From: Clostridia bacterium
GTDB taxonomy: Bacteria; Bacillota; Clostridia; Peptostreptococcales; Acidaminobacteraceae
Length of the DNA stretch: 64,000 nt
Assembly: GCA_016937975.1 (NCBI GenBank)
Contig: JAFGVN010000138.1
Location: forward strand, 1-64,000
Direction: 5' to 3'
Below the pieces are notes generated by a model. That model saw nothing but the letters and a program-made list of their open reading frames with translations, made no database searches and was not told where the DNA came from. Within the stretch, counting starts at the first letter, position 1, and every line of letters starts with the position of its first letter. This document shows positions 45,511 to 54,478 of this stretch, piece after piece. Both the position numbers and the translations under genes were made by a program.

Positions 45511-45535
45511 AAACCAAGTGCTTAGCACTTGGTTT
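45511..45535. terminator. Bidirectional terminator between ilvA and the cation efflux gene
   Basis: AAACCAAGTGC and GCACTTGGTTT form an 11-bp stem with a three-base loop. On the minus strand TTTTATTT follows, on the plus strand TCTTAAT. Confidence 0.9.
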
Positions 45536-45536
45536 C

Positions 45537-46403
45537 TTAATATGGATTCACATGCACCATACAGTGTTTAACATTTTCTGTTTCATTTTCGACTTTGGCA
45601 TGAACTCTCTCAGCTATTTCATGGGCCTTCCAAAGAGACAAATCACCTTTTACACCAATTTCCAAATCAACATACAGCATTGAAACATGTTGTCTTGTTA
45701 ACAAGGAATCAATGGATAATACGCCTGACACGCTTAAAACAGTATTTCTAATTTGTTCAATTGTAGCTTCATCTGCAGATTTATCCATGACTTCATCTAC
45801 AGATTTTAAGTAGATATCCACTGCTACTTTTAAAATAATGATGGCAATAACAATAGCAGCCAGTGGGTCAAAGAACTTGAAGCCTAAAATAGCACCGCCT
45901 ACCCCGATTAAAGAACCAATTGATGATAAGGCATCTGAACGATGATGCCAAGCATCAGCTTTTAAAGCCGAACTTTTTATTTGCTTTGCTGCAGCAACGG
46001 TATAATGATACATCCATTCCTTTGTAACAATTGAAAGAGATGCAGCAATTAAGTTTAACTTACTTGGTGTAACCAGTTCATCGACTCTAAACAAATTCTT
46101 TATGCCGTTATAGCCGATTAATAAAGCTGTTACAATCAAAACAGTTGCCAGAATTTTACTCATAACAGGCTCAAATTTTTCATGTCCATATTGATGATCA
46201 TCATCTGCTTTCTTTCCTGACAACTGAACACCAACATACGCGATAATTGTTGTGAAAACATCTGTCATGGAATGAATACCATCAGCCACAATTGAACTTG
46301 AGCGTCCAACGGTTCCAATGATGATCTTAACGACAGATAATAGTATATTGATTATGACAGTGATAATACTGACTCTTGTTGCAACTTTAACTCTATTTTC
46401 CAT
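45537..46403 (-). CDS. Cation diffusion facilitator family transporter
   Basis: 288 aa. Six membrane segments and a C-terminal cytosolic domain of about 85 residues (VDEVMDKSADEATIEQIR to HCMVHVNPY). The metal-binding sites are ADGIHSMTD in helix 2 and ALKADAWHHRSDALSS in helix 5, the FieF/YiiP pattern. These proteins export Zn, Fe or Mn in exchange for protons. The four transport-site ligands are present (D, D, H, D type). It lies three bases downstream of the small membrane protein gene in the same direction. Confidence 0.95.
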   Translation of the reverse strand: MENRVKVATRVSIITVIINILLSVVKIIIGTVGRSSSIVADGIHSMTDVFTTIIAYVGVQLSGKKADDDHQYGHEKFEPVMSKILATVLIVTALLIGYNGIKNLFRVDELVTPSKLNLIAASLSIVTKEWMYHYTVAAAKQIKSSALKADAWHHRSDALSSIGSLIGVGGAILGFKFFDPLAAIVIAIIILKVAVDIYLKSVDEVMDKSADEATIEQIRNTVLSVSGVLSIDSLLTRQHVSMLYVDLEIGVKGDLSLWKAHEIAERVHAKVENETENVKHCMVHVNPY

Positions 46404-46406
46404 AAT

Positions 46407-46649
46407 TTACCCTACCCAGTGATACATGGTATTCAAAAAGAGAAAAACTGATATCATTAAAGAAATCAAACCACACAAACCACCTAGAATCAGAAATCTA
46501 TCGACTTTCTTCTGTCTTCTAAATTGGTCCAATTCATAATCCCAAACAGATGGATGTTGCTTCTTGATATAGTTTTGTTCTTTTGCCAATGCAAGAATTG
46601 CTTGTTTGTTCTTTTCAAATTCATAATCTTCTTTTGAATACTTACCCAT
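46407..46649 (-). CDS. Small membrane protein of unknown function
   Basis: 80 aa from ATG 46649 behind AGGGGCAAAA. A GTG five codons earlier gives a longer frame but starts in the ribosome site. The first 50 residues are highly charged (KYSKEDYEFEKNKQAILAL, QFRRQKKVDR). The last 30 form one membrane segment, ILGGLCGLISLMISVFLFL. I do not recognise the family. It sits between yhaN (15 bases upstream) and the cation efflux gene (3 bases downstream) in one transcript. A role in the nuclease pair or in the transporter cannot be decided. Confidence 0.75.
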   Translation of the reverse strand: MGKYSKEDYEFEKNKQAILALAKEQNYIKKQHPSVWDYELDQFRRQKKVDRFLILGGLCGLISLMISVFLFLNTMYHWVG

Positions 46650-46664
46650 TTTTGCCCCTATCAC

Positions 46665-49280
46665 TTATAAATTGTACACTTTTACATTTGAAATCATTTG
46701 CAACGCATTTACTAGCCATTCATGGCAAGTAAAAATCATCACTTGACGTTTCTTGCTTATGAGATTAATTATTTCCAAGGTATTCTCTAATCGATTTTGA
46801 TCCCAATTAACTAACAATTCATCAAAACAAATCGGTAAAGCCTCTCTCTGATGATCTAAATGATCAATTAGAGATAATCGTAAAGCTAGGTAAATCTGAT
46901 TCAAAGTCCCTAAACTGAAAGTTTCATCTACTGTAACCATTCCGTTATCCATCAAAACTTGAATTTCAAACCGCTTCTTCGAATCTGTTAACTCCACGAC
47001 TTCTAAGCCAACATATTTCCCATTGGTCATTTGACTCAGATACCGACCTGCAAATTGGAATACTTCCGGTTGATTTTTAATTCTAAATCTCTCATCAGCT
47101 GTTTTTACTATATGATGCATTAACAAATATCGATCATAGTTCATTTTCTCATTTTGAATTTCTTCATCAAGACTTATTAGCTTTGCATTTAAATCTTCAA
47201 CATTGCCCTCATCGAGTAAACGCTCATAGTCTTTTATCAATTTAGCATGTTCAATCATTTTATCATTCAACGCTTTAGAAATCAACTCAAGTTCCATTTG
47301 TACTGAAGCCTTATCATAAAATGAATTATGCGCGTCATACATGGATGTAAATTTTTTCATTTCTTCTGTACTGAAATTCAATTTTTCAATTTTTTCTTCT
47401 ACATCCTTAAGACGAATCATATCCTGATGTCGGCTGATCATTTTATTAAAACCAGAATTTAAATCACCTTTTCCAATCGTCTTCAAAAATGAATCTTTTT
47501 CCAGCAACCATTTTTCTTTTTCATTTAAATTTTGCTCTAAAAGCTGAATTTCTTCATTCAGTTCATTCAATTGTTGTTCAATAATTTCAATTCTACCTTC
47601 ATGTTTCTTTTGCTCATTAAGCTTTTCCCAAAGCAGTTTAAAGGATGATAATTCTAATTCCATTTGATATGGCATCAAAAATTCAACCAGCTCTCCCTTT
47701 ATCAGATCGCTGCTCTTAAGTTTTTTTTCGTACTGTTTATTTGCGTTTACATAGGTTTCCGCTAGTTTTTTAATACTGAGAATTTGGGTCAAAAACTCCT
47801 GTCCTATGAATTCAGATACAATAGTAGCCAAGGCAATATGATTTAGTTCTTTTACAATTCGATTTCTTAAATCATCTCTTTCATCAAATAAAGCCTGTTC
47901 ATCTAAGTTACTGTTTCTTTTCCTAAACAACTGATGAATTATACCTACAAAAGCTCCACCAAAAGCTCCAATACTAATATAATTGTATAAAGCGCTCTGA
48001 TTCAAATAAAACATAACCCCAGATGCAATCATGACCATGACAAAAAATGTAATTAATGAATTGGAACCATTTTGAGACATGGTTCTCTTATTTCTTTTAA
48101 GTACTTTTATTTCTTCATATACATTCTCGATTTCTTGAATCAATGATTTTAAACTTAAGTAGTTTATATTTAAGATGGTCTCAATATGTTCCTCTTTAAA
48201 GCGTTCATCAAAAGTGTTGTTAAATTCCTTTTCGAGGATACTCCTTAGCTCAGTTAAATCTGTAATTTGATCATGAAGACTTCTCTTAATTTCATCTAAC
48301 TCCAACTGCTTCTGATGATGAACATTTAATGCTTCCTCATTAATTTTTTCGTGATGGATTAATTCATTTAGCGTACGTCTTTCAGAACTGAGATTTGATA
48401 CCTTTTCAGAAATTTGATCCATTTTTACATAGGCTTGACGAACTTCATTTTTGATTTGCTGATAATAATGTTCATTTAAATCTTCATGTTCTAGAAATGT
48501 ATCTAATTGTCCAATCAATTGCTCTTTTTCATTCATTAAATGCATCACTGGCAAATAGATTTCCAGTTGATTTAACTGATGTTGGAATTTTACTTTATTA
48601 CTTTTATAATCATTAATTTCACGTTGAAGCTTCTCAAGACTTTCATTTAACTCTTCTGCCTCATTGAGTTTTTGCTGAGCTATTTTTTTTTCTTTAAAAA
48701 CATCTCTTCTTTCTTGTTCTAAAGTCTTAATAAGAGAATTGCCTCTATCAGTAGGCCGTTTTATTTGCTTCATTGCTTCATCTAATCGATTCATAATTTT
48801 TTTTGGTGATTTAAAAGTGTTCGCACTGTACTGTTGTAACAACAAATCTTCAATATCTTCCCAAGATGCATCTTTAACAAAAGTTAATCGATTTAAATCC
48901 AGAGCATATATTTCTTCATATGTTTGTCTTGAGATATGATTTACCATAAACAAAGGTTGATTAGCCATCAGCTCTTGTTTTTGATTCACTTGAATCTTCA
49001 ACTGGGCAGCAGGAGCAAATGCTCTTGAGACAAGATAATTCTCATTTTGATAAAATACTTCTCCACTTACATTCAGCTGCTGAGTACGGCGATTGACTTC
49101 GTTATTCTTTTCAATCTTTGGGCTTTGAAAACCGAAGAGCAAATCTGTCATCATTTTAAAAACTGTAGATTTCCCTGCTTCATTTTCTCCATAAAACACG
49201 TTTATTCCTGTGCTGAAGTTCTCCCAACTTTCTTGGTCAAACTTACCATAGCCAGTGGTTGATAAACTATTTATCTTCAT
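46665..49280 (-). CDS. yhaN: YhaN-like SMC/SbcC-type AAA ATPase
   Basis: 871 aa. Walker A GENEAGKSTVFKMM (about 31-44) is the P-loop of the SbcC/Rad50 family. Two long coiled coils follow (about 175-300 and 530-690), interrupted by a hydrophobic hairpin (about 400-450) as in Bacillus YhaN. The C-terminal signature FSLGTLNQIYLALRLSLID and the Walker B PICFDELLVNWD complete the ATPase. It probably partners the YhaO-like nuclease in DNA-end processing or repair at the membrane. The yhaO frame overlaps its start by 14 bases. Confidence 0.9.
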   Translation of the reverse strand: MKINSLSTTGYGKFDQESWENFSTGINVFYGENEAGKSTVFKMMTDLLFGFQSPKIEKNNEVNRRTQQLNVSGEVFYQNENYLVSRAFAPAAQLKIQVNQKQELMANQPLFMVNHISRQTYEEIYALDLNRLTFVKDASWEDIEDLLLQQYSANTFKSPKKIMNRLDEAMKQIKRPTDRGNSLIKTLEQERRDVFKEKKIAQQKLNEAEELNESLEKLQREINDYKSNKVKFQHQLNQLEIYLPVMHLMNEKEQLIGQLDTFLEHEDLNEHYYQQIKNEVRQAYVKMDQISEKVSNLSSERRTLNELIHHEKINEEALNVHHQKQLELDEIKRSLHDQITDLTELRSILEKEFNNTFDERFKEEHIETILNINYLSLKSLIQEIENVYEEIKVLKRNKRTMSQNGSNSLITFFVMVMIASGVMFYLNQSALYNYISIGAFGGAFVGIIHQLFRKRNSNLDEQALFDERDDLRNRIVKELNHIALATIVSEFIGQEFLTQILSIKKLAETYVNANKQYEKKLKSSDLIKGELVEFLMPYQMELELSSFKLLWEKLNEQKKHEGRIEIIEQQLNELNEEIQLLEQNLNEKEKWLLEKDSFLKTIGKGDLNSGFNKMISRHQDMIRLKDVEEKIEKLNFSTEEMKKFTSMYDAHNSFYDKASVQMELELISKALNDKMIEHAKLIKDYERLLDEGNVEDLNAKLISLDEEIQNEKMNYDRYLLMHHIVKTADERFRIKNQPEVFQFAGRYLSQMTNGKYVGLEVVELTDSKKRFEIQVLMDNGMVTVDETFSLGTLNQIYLALRLSLIDHLDHQREALPICFDELLVNWDQNRLENTLEIINLISKKRQVMIFTCHEWLVNALQMISNVKVYNL

Positions 49281-50451
49281 CTATATCCTCCATGAATAAG
49301 TTGATTAGCTCGTCTTTCATTTTCTCATCTAACAAAGGGTTTGCATCCATTAGATTTTGAGTTAGAAAAGGTAGTTCTGGAAGCCCTTCATCTTTTAATG
49401 TATTGAAATACTCAAGCAACTCATTCAAAACATTTTCTTCACGAATTATTTCATTTAAATCATAAGCGAACTTCAATTCATTTTTAATAATCACTTGAAT
49501 CAAATCTAAATGTTCTGTCAAAAATTGACTTAAATCTTCTAAATGTCCCTTTGTCTTTAAAAGACCATACAATTTTGAACGCCCTGTTAAGGTTAAAGTC
49601 AAGATTTTGTCTTTTTTAGTCATGGAATGTTGCATCGATTTCAAGAGGAAATCATACAGCTGATCCAAATTTTCAAGATGGGAAATATCATAAACTAGTT
49701 TCTCATAGACTAAACTAGAAAGTACAACAAATTTACTCTCAACGTGATTCTTTGAAAGTTGTACAAGATATCCACCTTTTTCTCCAATTTCGTTTCGATT
49801 CAAACCTTGTAAGACACCTGCATAACAAATTTTTTGATCTTTATCAATAAATCCGTGGTTATGAACATGTCCCAAGGCAAAATAGCCATAACCTTTACTG
49901 TTAATGGTTTCCAATGTACTTGGTAAATATTGTCCTTCATCTCCATTAAGAAGTGGTGACTCCACTGTACAATGGACTATTCCCAAATCCATGCCAATGG
50001 GAAAATCTTTTATGAGATTTCTATTTTCAACTTCTAAGACATGACCACAACCTACAACTTTATACACTTCCCCACTTACAGTTTCTATGTGAATCATCTT
50101 TGGCGTATCGTCAAAGAATGTTATCACGTTCTCTGGATATTCTATTTTTCTTAAAGGAGAATCAAAACTGGTATAGTCATGATTTCCTGAAGCATATAAG
50201 ACTTTCACATGATGCTCCTTCAAAAAATTGAATTGCTCTAGTACAAATTTAATCTCACTCACTGACAAGTTCCAATGATCATAAAGATCACCTGCAATAA
50301 CAAGTGCATCCAATTTTTGTTCAGCTGCATAGTGGACAGCGGCTTGAAAAGTCTTCTTCACGAACCGCTTCAATTGTTTTCTCAATTGATCATCTTTAGT
50401 ATTAAAACTCTTATTTAAATGCACATCACTAATATGTAAAAAACGAAACAT
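49267..50451 (-). CDS. yhaO: YhaO-like SbcD/Mre11-type DNA exonuclease
   Basis: 394 aa. The calcineurin-like phosphoesterase motifs are all visible in order: FLHISDVHL (Asp 9, His 11), VIAGDLYDHW, ASGNHDY, LGIVHCT and ALGHVHNH. They form the two-metal site of Mre11/SbcD-type nucleases. The C-terminal 150 residues form the capping domain typical of YhaO. Overlap of 14 bases with yhaN indicates coupled expression of the two subunits. First gene of the operon that continues into the small membrane protein and cation efflux genes. Confidence 0.92.
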   Translation of the reverse strand: MFRFLHISDVHLNKSFNTKDDQLRKQLKRFVKKTFQAAVHYAAEQKLDALVIAGDLYDHWNLSVSEIKFVLEQFNFLKEHHVKVLYASGNHDYTSFDSPLRKIEYPENVITFFDDTPKMIHIETVSGEVYKVVGCGHVLEVENRNLIKDFPIGMDLGIVHCTVESPLLNGDEGQYLPSTLETINSKGYGYFALGHVHNHGFIDKDQKICYAGVLQGLNRNEIGEKGGYLVQLSKNHVESKFVVLSSLVYEKLVYDISHLENLDQLYDFLLKSMQHSMTKKDKILTLTLTGRSKLYGLLKTKGHLEDLSQFLTEHLDLIQVIIKNELKFAYDLNEIIREENVLNELLEYFNTLKDEGLPELPFLTQNLMDANPLLDEKMKDELINLFMEDIDEDK

Positions 50452-50545
50452 TTAATACCTCACATTCTTTTTCTCTATTTTACCATAAAACCGCTCAAAC
50501 ATAATGAATTACCAAAGAAAACCATTTGATTTCTTAATATTTTTT

Positions 50546-50572
50546 GTTGCAGTTGATTATATTAACTGCTAC
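50546..50572 (+). repeat. Hairpin just upstream of tnpA (possible left-end element)
   Basis: GCAGTT (50549-50554) and AACTGC (50564-50569) pair around GATTATATT, nine bases before the tnpA start. IS200/IS605 elements carry such hairpins at their ends. A second possible stem, AACGC with GCGTT (50995-51017), lies about 15 bases after the stop codon. Confidence 0.5.
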
Positions 50573-50581
50573 AATGAGAAT

Positions 50582-50983
50582 ATGGAACTCGAATACAGAA
50601 GAAAAAAAACAACCCTATCACTGATTAATTATCATTTTGTTTTTTGTCCGCGTTATCGCCGAAAAATATTTAATATTCCAAAGGTAGAAACGCGATTCAT
50701 GGAAATTGTTCATGAGGTGTGTGACGCAATGGAAGTGGAGGTCATTGCAATCAAATGTTATGAAGACCACACCCACTTGTTTTTAGGAGCAATTCCAGAG
50801 TTAAGTCCTTCTGATATTGTTGGAAGGATCAAACATCAGAGTTCTCGAATTTTGAGAAAAGAATTTACTGAGCTAAATAAAGCTGTAAGTCTATGGACAA
50901 GGGCATTTTTTGTGTCGACTTCATACGACACATCAGACGACACTATAAATCATTATTTGAGTGAGCAAAAGACAAGAGGTTAA
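50582..50983 (+). CDS. tnpA: IS200/IS605-type transposase TnpA
   Basis: 133 aa from ATG 50582. A longer frame adds residues from the region before the hairpin. The HUH nuclease pair is HTH in CYEDHTHLFLGA, and the nucleophile tyrosine is in the C-terminal helix TINHYLSEQ. The start LINYHFVFCPRYRRKIF is the classic IS200 opening, and the SLWTRAFFVSTS segment precedes the last helix. All key residues are present, so it may still be active. No TnpB partner is present. It cuts single-stranded DNA during replication. The ribosome site is weak, as is common for IS200. Confidence 0.88.
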   Translation: MELEYRRKKTTLSLINYHFVFCPRYRRKIFNIPKVETRFMEIVHEVCDAMEVEVIAIKCYEDHTHLFLGAIPELSPSDIVGRIKHQSSRILRKEFTELNKAVSLWTRAFFVSTSYDTSDDTINHYLSEQKTRG

Positions 50984-51220
50984 ATAATTGTGAACGCAAA
51001 CAACATCATTTGGCGTTATTTGTAAAAAACCGAACATTATTAGGCTAGAAATAAACTTTTTTCGTTTTTTTCTATTTTTCAACCTTATTTTATGTAGTAT
51101 AATTATCATGAAAAATACTTAGTTTTCAATAGATGTAGTAGTGATATTATGCTTACCATACAATATAAGGTATATATTATTGAGCTACATTTTTTTATAT
51201 AGATTATGTAGGAGGTTAAA

Positions 51221-53101
51221 ATGAACCAATCTTACAACCAAATGTTTGTAGAGACAGAAAGCTTAGAAGAAAATAAATATCAAAAGATTCTTCTTGGGCA
51301 TAAAAAAGATCACCCTGAAACCAAGGTGATTATTCATAAATTTATAAAAAGCGAACGATTTGACGATGCCTTTTGTGCCTTGTTGGAATCGCTTCAAAAC
51401 GTACTGGATATTTTAGAGGAAGACGGTCAATACATTCTCATATCAAAATACCTTGAAGGAGATAACATTAGCCTTCACTTGAATTTTTCCAATATTACCG
51501 ACATTGAACGATTAGACTATCTTTATGAGTATTTGCATCAATGTGTTGCATATATAGGATTTGATCATTACATTTTTAATCTGCTGATCAGTTCAAGTCA
51601 AATTGTTTTTATTGATCACAAATTACACTTAAAAGAACAGATCGTACTCGATCGAAGAATTGATGAAGATATGCCCTTTTCAATGGTTTCCAAAAACATT
51701 GGTCAAGTTATGCAGCGCTTACTCATTACCAATTACAATGAATTGAGAACCTCACGAAAATACGATGAATTATATCAATTTACAGAAACCCTCATTCGCC
51801 GCGAAAAAGACTATCAATGTTTTGATGATTTATTCAATGACTTTAAGAAAATCTATTTTACTAAAGATACTAAAAAGAAAAGAGTTTTGTTAGGCGATAA
51901 TCATCCTAATAATATGTACTTAGAGCAAACTCAGGATAAGCCTTTTGCAACAACAATAAAAGAAGCGCCTGCACCACCTGTAAAAGAACCTGCATATGTT
52001 GCTCCTAACTTGGAAGTCACTGAGGAAGAACGTGCTATTCTCACTGGTCCAGTAGAAGAACATATTGATTTATCTAAACTTAATGATAAGACTTCTACCT
52101 TAGAAGAATTAATCATTAAAGATGAAGCAGAAGCATATGAAGCACCAAAAGAGAATGAAATTGATGAACCGGAATATGGTTATGGCGTCCCTGATTATAT
52201 GAAGGAAGAGCCTGAACCAGAAACCAAAAAAGAGAAAGTCTTTAATACTAACTGGATTATCCCTGCAGTCATTGGAGTAATGGTCATCATCTTAACTATT
52301 ATTGGTATTCGAGTAGTTAAGTTCTTTAATACCGATAACACCTTATATCAAAGACCTGAAGCAAAGTTTGAAGCATTTATTGAAGACGGTGCCTTGGTTT
52401 GTAAAAATTTAAGTGTAGCCTATGATGGACAAAGCATTACTGAAAGTCTATGGGTTATTACCAAAGACGGGAAAGAAGTGTTAAATGAATCTATGGAAGC
52501 AATGTCAGGTATACGTGTAAGCAACATGTCTGAAGGTGTTTATACCATAAAGCTTACAGTTACGGATTCTGCAACACAATTCAGCGATCCGTATGTCATA
52601 GAAAAAGAGTATTTAAGTCCTGAAAGCAAATCCCTTGAGAATCAAAATTTGTCAGAGGCTCGTATTTCAAAAGATAATAAAGCAAATGATCATACGCAAG
52701 ATATCGTTGAAAAACTAGATAATTATGTGATTGAATCCACTGAAAATGTTTCAGTGGATACATCCATTTATTATTCTGGTGATAAGTCCTTGAAAATGGA
52801 TTTATCTGAAGGAGATGCCAAGTTAATTTTAACAGGTTTAGACGTTGAAGCAAAGTCCACTATTTCTTTCTGGATGATGACAAAAGACCCCTTAACCATC
52901 ACTGCAATTATAAATGGATTTAACAACGGACTGAATAATTACAACAAGCAACTGGCGACAACCAATTCTGAAGTTCTAAGCTGGAAAGCTATTTCTGTTC
53001 AACTCAACGTTGATGAAGAAACGGATTATCTCACTGTAGAATTTCCTCAAAGCGATACGATTGTTTGGTTCGATGATTTTACCATAAGAACTTTCAAGTA
53101 A
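51221..53101 (+). CDS. Membrane protein with a kinase-like cytosolic domain and external Ig-like and jelly-roll domains
   Basis: 626 aa. N-terminal cytosolic region (about 20-215) has the spacing of a degenerate protein kinase: VIIHKFIKS with lysine 40, hinge-like YILISKYLEGDNI, then FDHYIFNLLISSSQIVFID in place of the HRD and DFG loops. A charged, Pro/Glu-rich linker (about 240-340) leads to one membrane segment (345-367). Outside lie a PKD/Ig-like region (about 378-465) and a C-terminal beta-rich domain (about 495-626) like carbohydrate-binding jelly rolls (YYSGDKSLKMDL, VWFDDFTIRTF). Catalytic motifs look lost, so it is likely a pseudokinase. I do not recognise a known family. The ATG follows AGGAGG. 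Confidence 0.65.
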   Translation: MNQSYNQMFVETESLEENKYQKILLGHKKDHPETKVIIHKFIKSERFDDAFCALLESLQNVLDILEEDGQYILISKYLEGDNISLHLNFSNITDIERLDYLYEYLHQCVAYIGFDHYIFNLLISSSQIVFIDHKLHLKEQIVLDRRIDEDMPFSMVSKNIGQVMQRLLITNYNELRTSRKYDELYQFTETLIRREKDYQCFDDLFNDFKKIYFTKDTKKKRVLLGDNHPNNMYLEQTQDKPFATTIKEAPAPPVKEPAYVAPNLEVTEEERAILTGPVEEHIDLSKLNDKTSTLEELIIKDEAEAYEAPKENEIDEPEYGYGVPDYMKEEPEPETKKEKVFNTNWIIPAVIGVMVIILTIIGIRVVKFFNTDNTLYQRPEAKFEAFIEDGALVCKNLSVAYDGQSITESLWVITKDGKEVLNESMEAMSGIRVSNMSEGVYTIKLTVTDSATQFSDPYVIEKEYLSPESKSLENQNLSEARISKDNKANDHTQDIVEKLDNYVIESTENVSVDTSIYYSGDKSLKMDLSEGDAKLILTGLDVEAKSTISFWMMTKDPLTITAIINGFNNGLNNYNKQLATTNSEVLSWKAISVQLNVDEETDYLTVEFPQSDTIVWFDDFTIRTFK

Positions 53102-53120
53102 TTACATAAGATCAAAATAA

Positions 53121-53143
53121 AAACAGCCAACGCTGTTTTTTTC
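53121..53143 (+). terminator. Terminator of the kinase-like membrane protein gene
   Basis: AAACAGC and GCTGTTT form a stem around CAAC, followed by TTTTT, 20 bases after the stop codon. Confidence 0.85.
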
Positions 53144-53233
53144 AAGCCTTATAACATAGAAAAAGCCATCATAACAGTTCAAGTAACTACTACAACAGCT
53201 TACGTTTCTATTTTTTTCCCTAATAAGTATATT

Positions 53234-53317
53234 AACTGTATGGCGGAACCAACTCCTTAATCGTTAAGTAACATCCTATGTATTTCTCCTTAAACTGTAT
53301 GGTGGAACCATCTCCTT
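53234..53317 (-). repeat. Two 25-bp direct repeats in a gene-poor stretch
   Basis: The stretch 53144-53437 holds no recognised gene. AACTGTATGG-C/T-GGAACCA-A/T-CTCCTT occurs at 53234-53258 and 53293-53317 (23 of 25 identical, 59-bp step). On the minus strand each reads AAGGAG followed by (A/T)TGGTTCC and encodes Met/Leu-Val-Pro-Pro-Tyr-Ser with a stop soon after (six and eleven codons). Whether these mini-frames are real is unknown. Confidence 0.7.
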
Positions 53318-53437
53318 TCCATGCTCATCTAAATTAAAAAACACTTGGATAAAATTAATTCTCTTTTACCTCCAATCTCTACTTATTATTAACTTTTTTT
53401 TAGTATAACATCAATTGTCAGAAAATTCAATCATTTT

Positions 53438-54478
53438 TTAATTATTGTGACAAAAACTGCTAATTTTTTTTGCCATATCTTCTGCCCTTTTTCTAATATC
53501 CTTTAATTCCAACACTTTTAGAGGTTCGTTAGCAATGGCCATAATGGTAAACTGAGGTGGTAGAAAGAAACCTTTATTAATATTTAATGCGCCTATTAAT
53601 TGTTTTGCCACAGAATCCGACCCTGAATTTCCAGATACAATAACTGCATAAAAATGTTTGTTATGAAAACTCATTTGTCGATACAGTACAGTCAATCGAT
53701 TAATCACTGCAAGAAGATTGGCTGATACGGTGTCATTGTAATTGGGACAAACCCAGAAGATTACATCTGATTTCTCAATTGCCGGTAGAACTTCTTCCAC
53801 CATCACACCGCCATAGAAGCAGCTATGATGTTCACCAAAATACATGCACGTCTGAAATTTACAACCTTTACAATCGACCACTGTACCATTTTCAATGTGG
53901 ATTTCCTCAGGATTCAAACCGCTTTCAATCAATCGCTCTTTAACAAGATGCCATAAGCCTAAAGTGTTGGAAGTTTTATATGAGCTGGCATGTAAAGCTA
54001 ACATGTGTTCACAGCTCAAATGAATTTCATCCCTTAATCGTTCAATTAAATGCCTACATTGCTTGTTGCAGATATCTTCAAGCTCCAAGGACTCTATCTT
54101 CTTCCAGGTAATAAAATTTTGATAATCTGAGACGATTTCTACAACTGAATGACCAATAAAGGCCATACCATTTGCATTACAATGTAAAATCACATCTTGT
54201 GCAAAGGATTTTGTATATAATTCTGAATCACTTTTAACAATAACAGCACCTGTACAACCTTCAAAAGTGTTCCCTTTTTTTATATACTCCGAAAGCCATT
54301 GCAAGAGTTGCATATCATAACCTAAATGATTCAATTCACAAACAATGAGGACCTTTCTTTGATGCAAAGTTTCTTTACCCGTATAAATTTCAAAAGGGAT
54401 ACTTTCTAAACCATAGTTTAAGTGTGCCCTTAATCGGTCAGAAATATTAAAATGAATAACCACTATTTTATTCTGCAA
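53438..54478 (-). CDS. NAD(P)H-dependent flavin oxidoreductase, flavodoxin-like, with extra N-terminal domain
   Basis: 346 aa. Residues about 150-345 are a flavodoxin fold with FMN-phosphate loop ALHASSYKTSNTLG (S165 region) and a cysteine cluster C203, C206, C211 (CKGCKFQTC) plus C220, as in iron-sulfur flavoproteins and NADPH-dependent FMN reductases. Residues 1-145 form an additional alpha/beta region that looks like a second, degenerate flavodoxin half (VLIVCELNHLG, GCTGAVIV). Overlap of 11 bases with the dehydrogenase-like gene indicates one operon. It may supply electrons to or regenerate a nucleotide cofactor used by its neighbours, but no reaction can be assigned. Last gene of the operon. 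Confidence 0.8.
   Translation of the reverse strand: MQNKIVVIHFNISDRLRAHLNYGLESIPFEIYTGKETLHQRKVLIVCELNHLGYDMQLLQWLSEYIKKGNTFEGCTGAVIVKSDSELYTKSFAQDVILHCNANGMAFIGHSVVEIVSDYQNFITWKKIESLELEDICNKQCRHLIERLRDEIHLSCEHMLALHASSYKTSNTLGLWHLVKERLIESGLNPEEIHIENGTVVDCKGCKFQTCMYFGEHHSCFYGGVMVEEVLPAIEKSDVIFWVCPNYNDTVSANLLAVINRLTVLYRQMSFHNKHFYAVIVSGNSGSDSVAKQLIGALNINKGFFLPPQFTIMAIANEPLKVLELKDIRKRAEDMAKKISSFCHNN

Noticed and set aside
50582-50983. tnpA as a broken pseudogene
   Set aside because: Length, HUH pair and C-terminal tyrosine are all intact.
53234-53317. GGTGGAACC-type text taken as a T-box
   Set aside because: It lacks the CGCG end, stem I features and a following terminator, and occurs twice as a short direct repeat.
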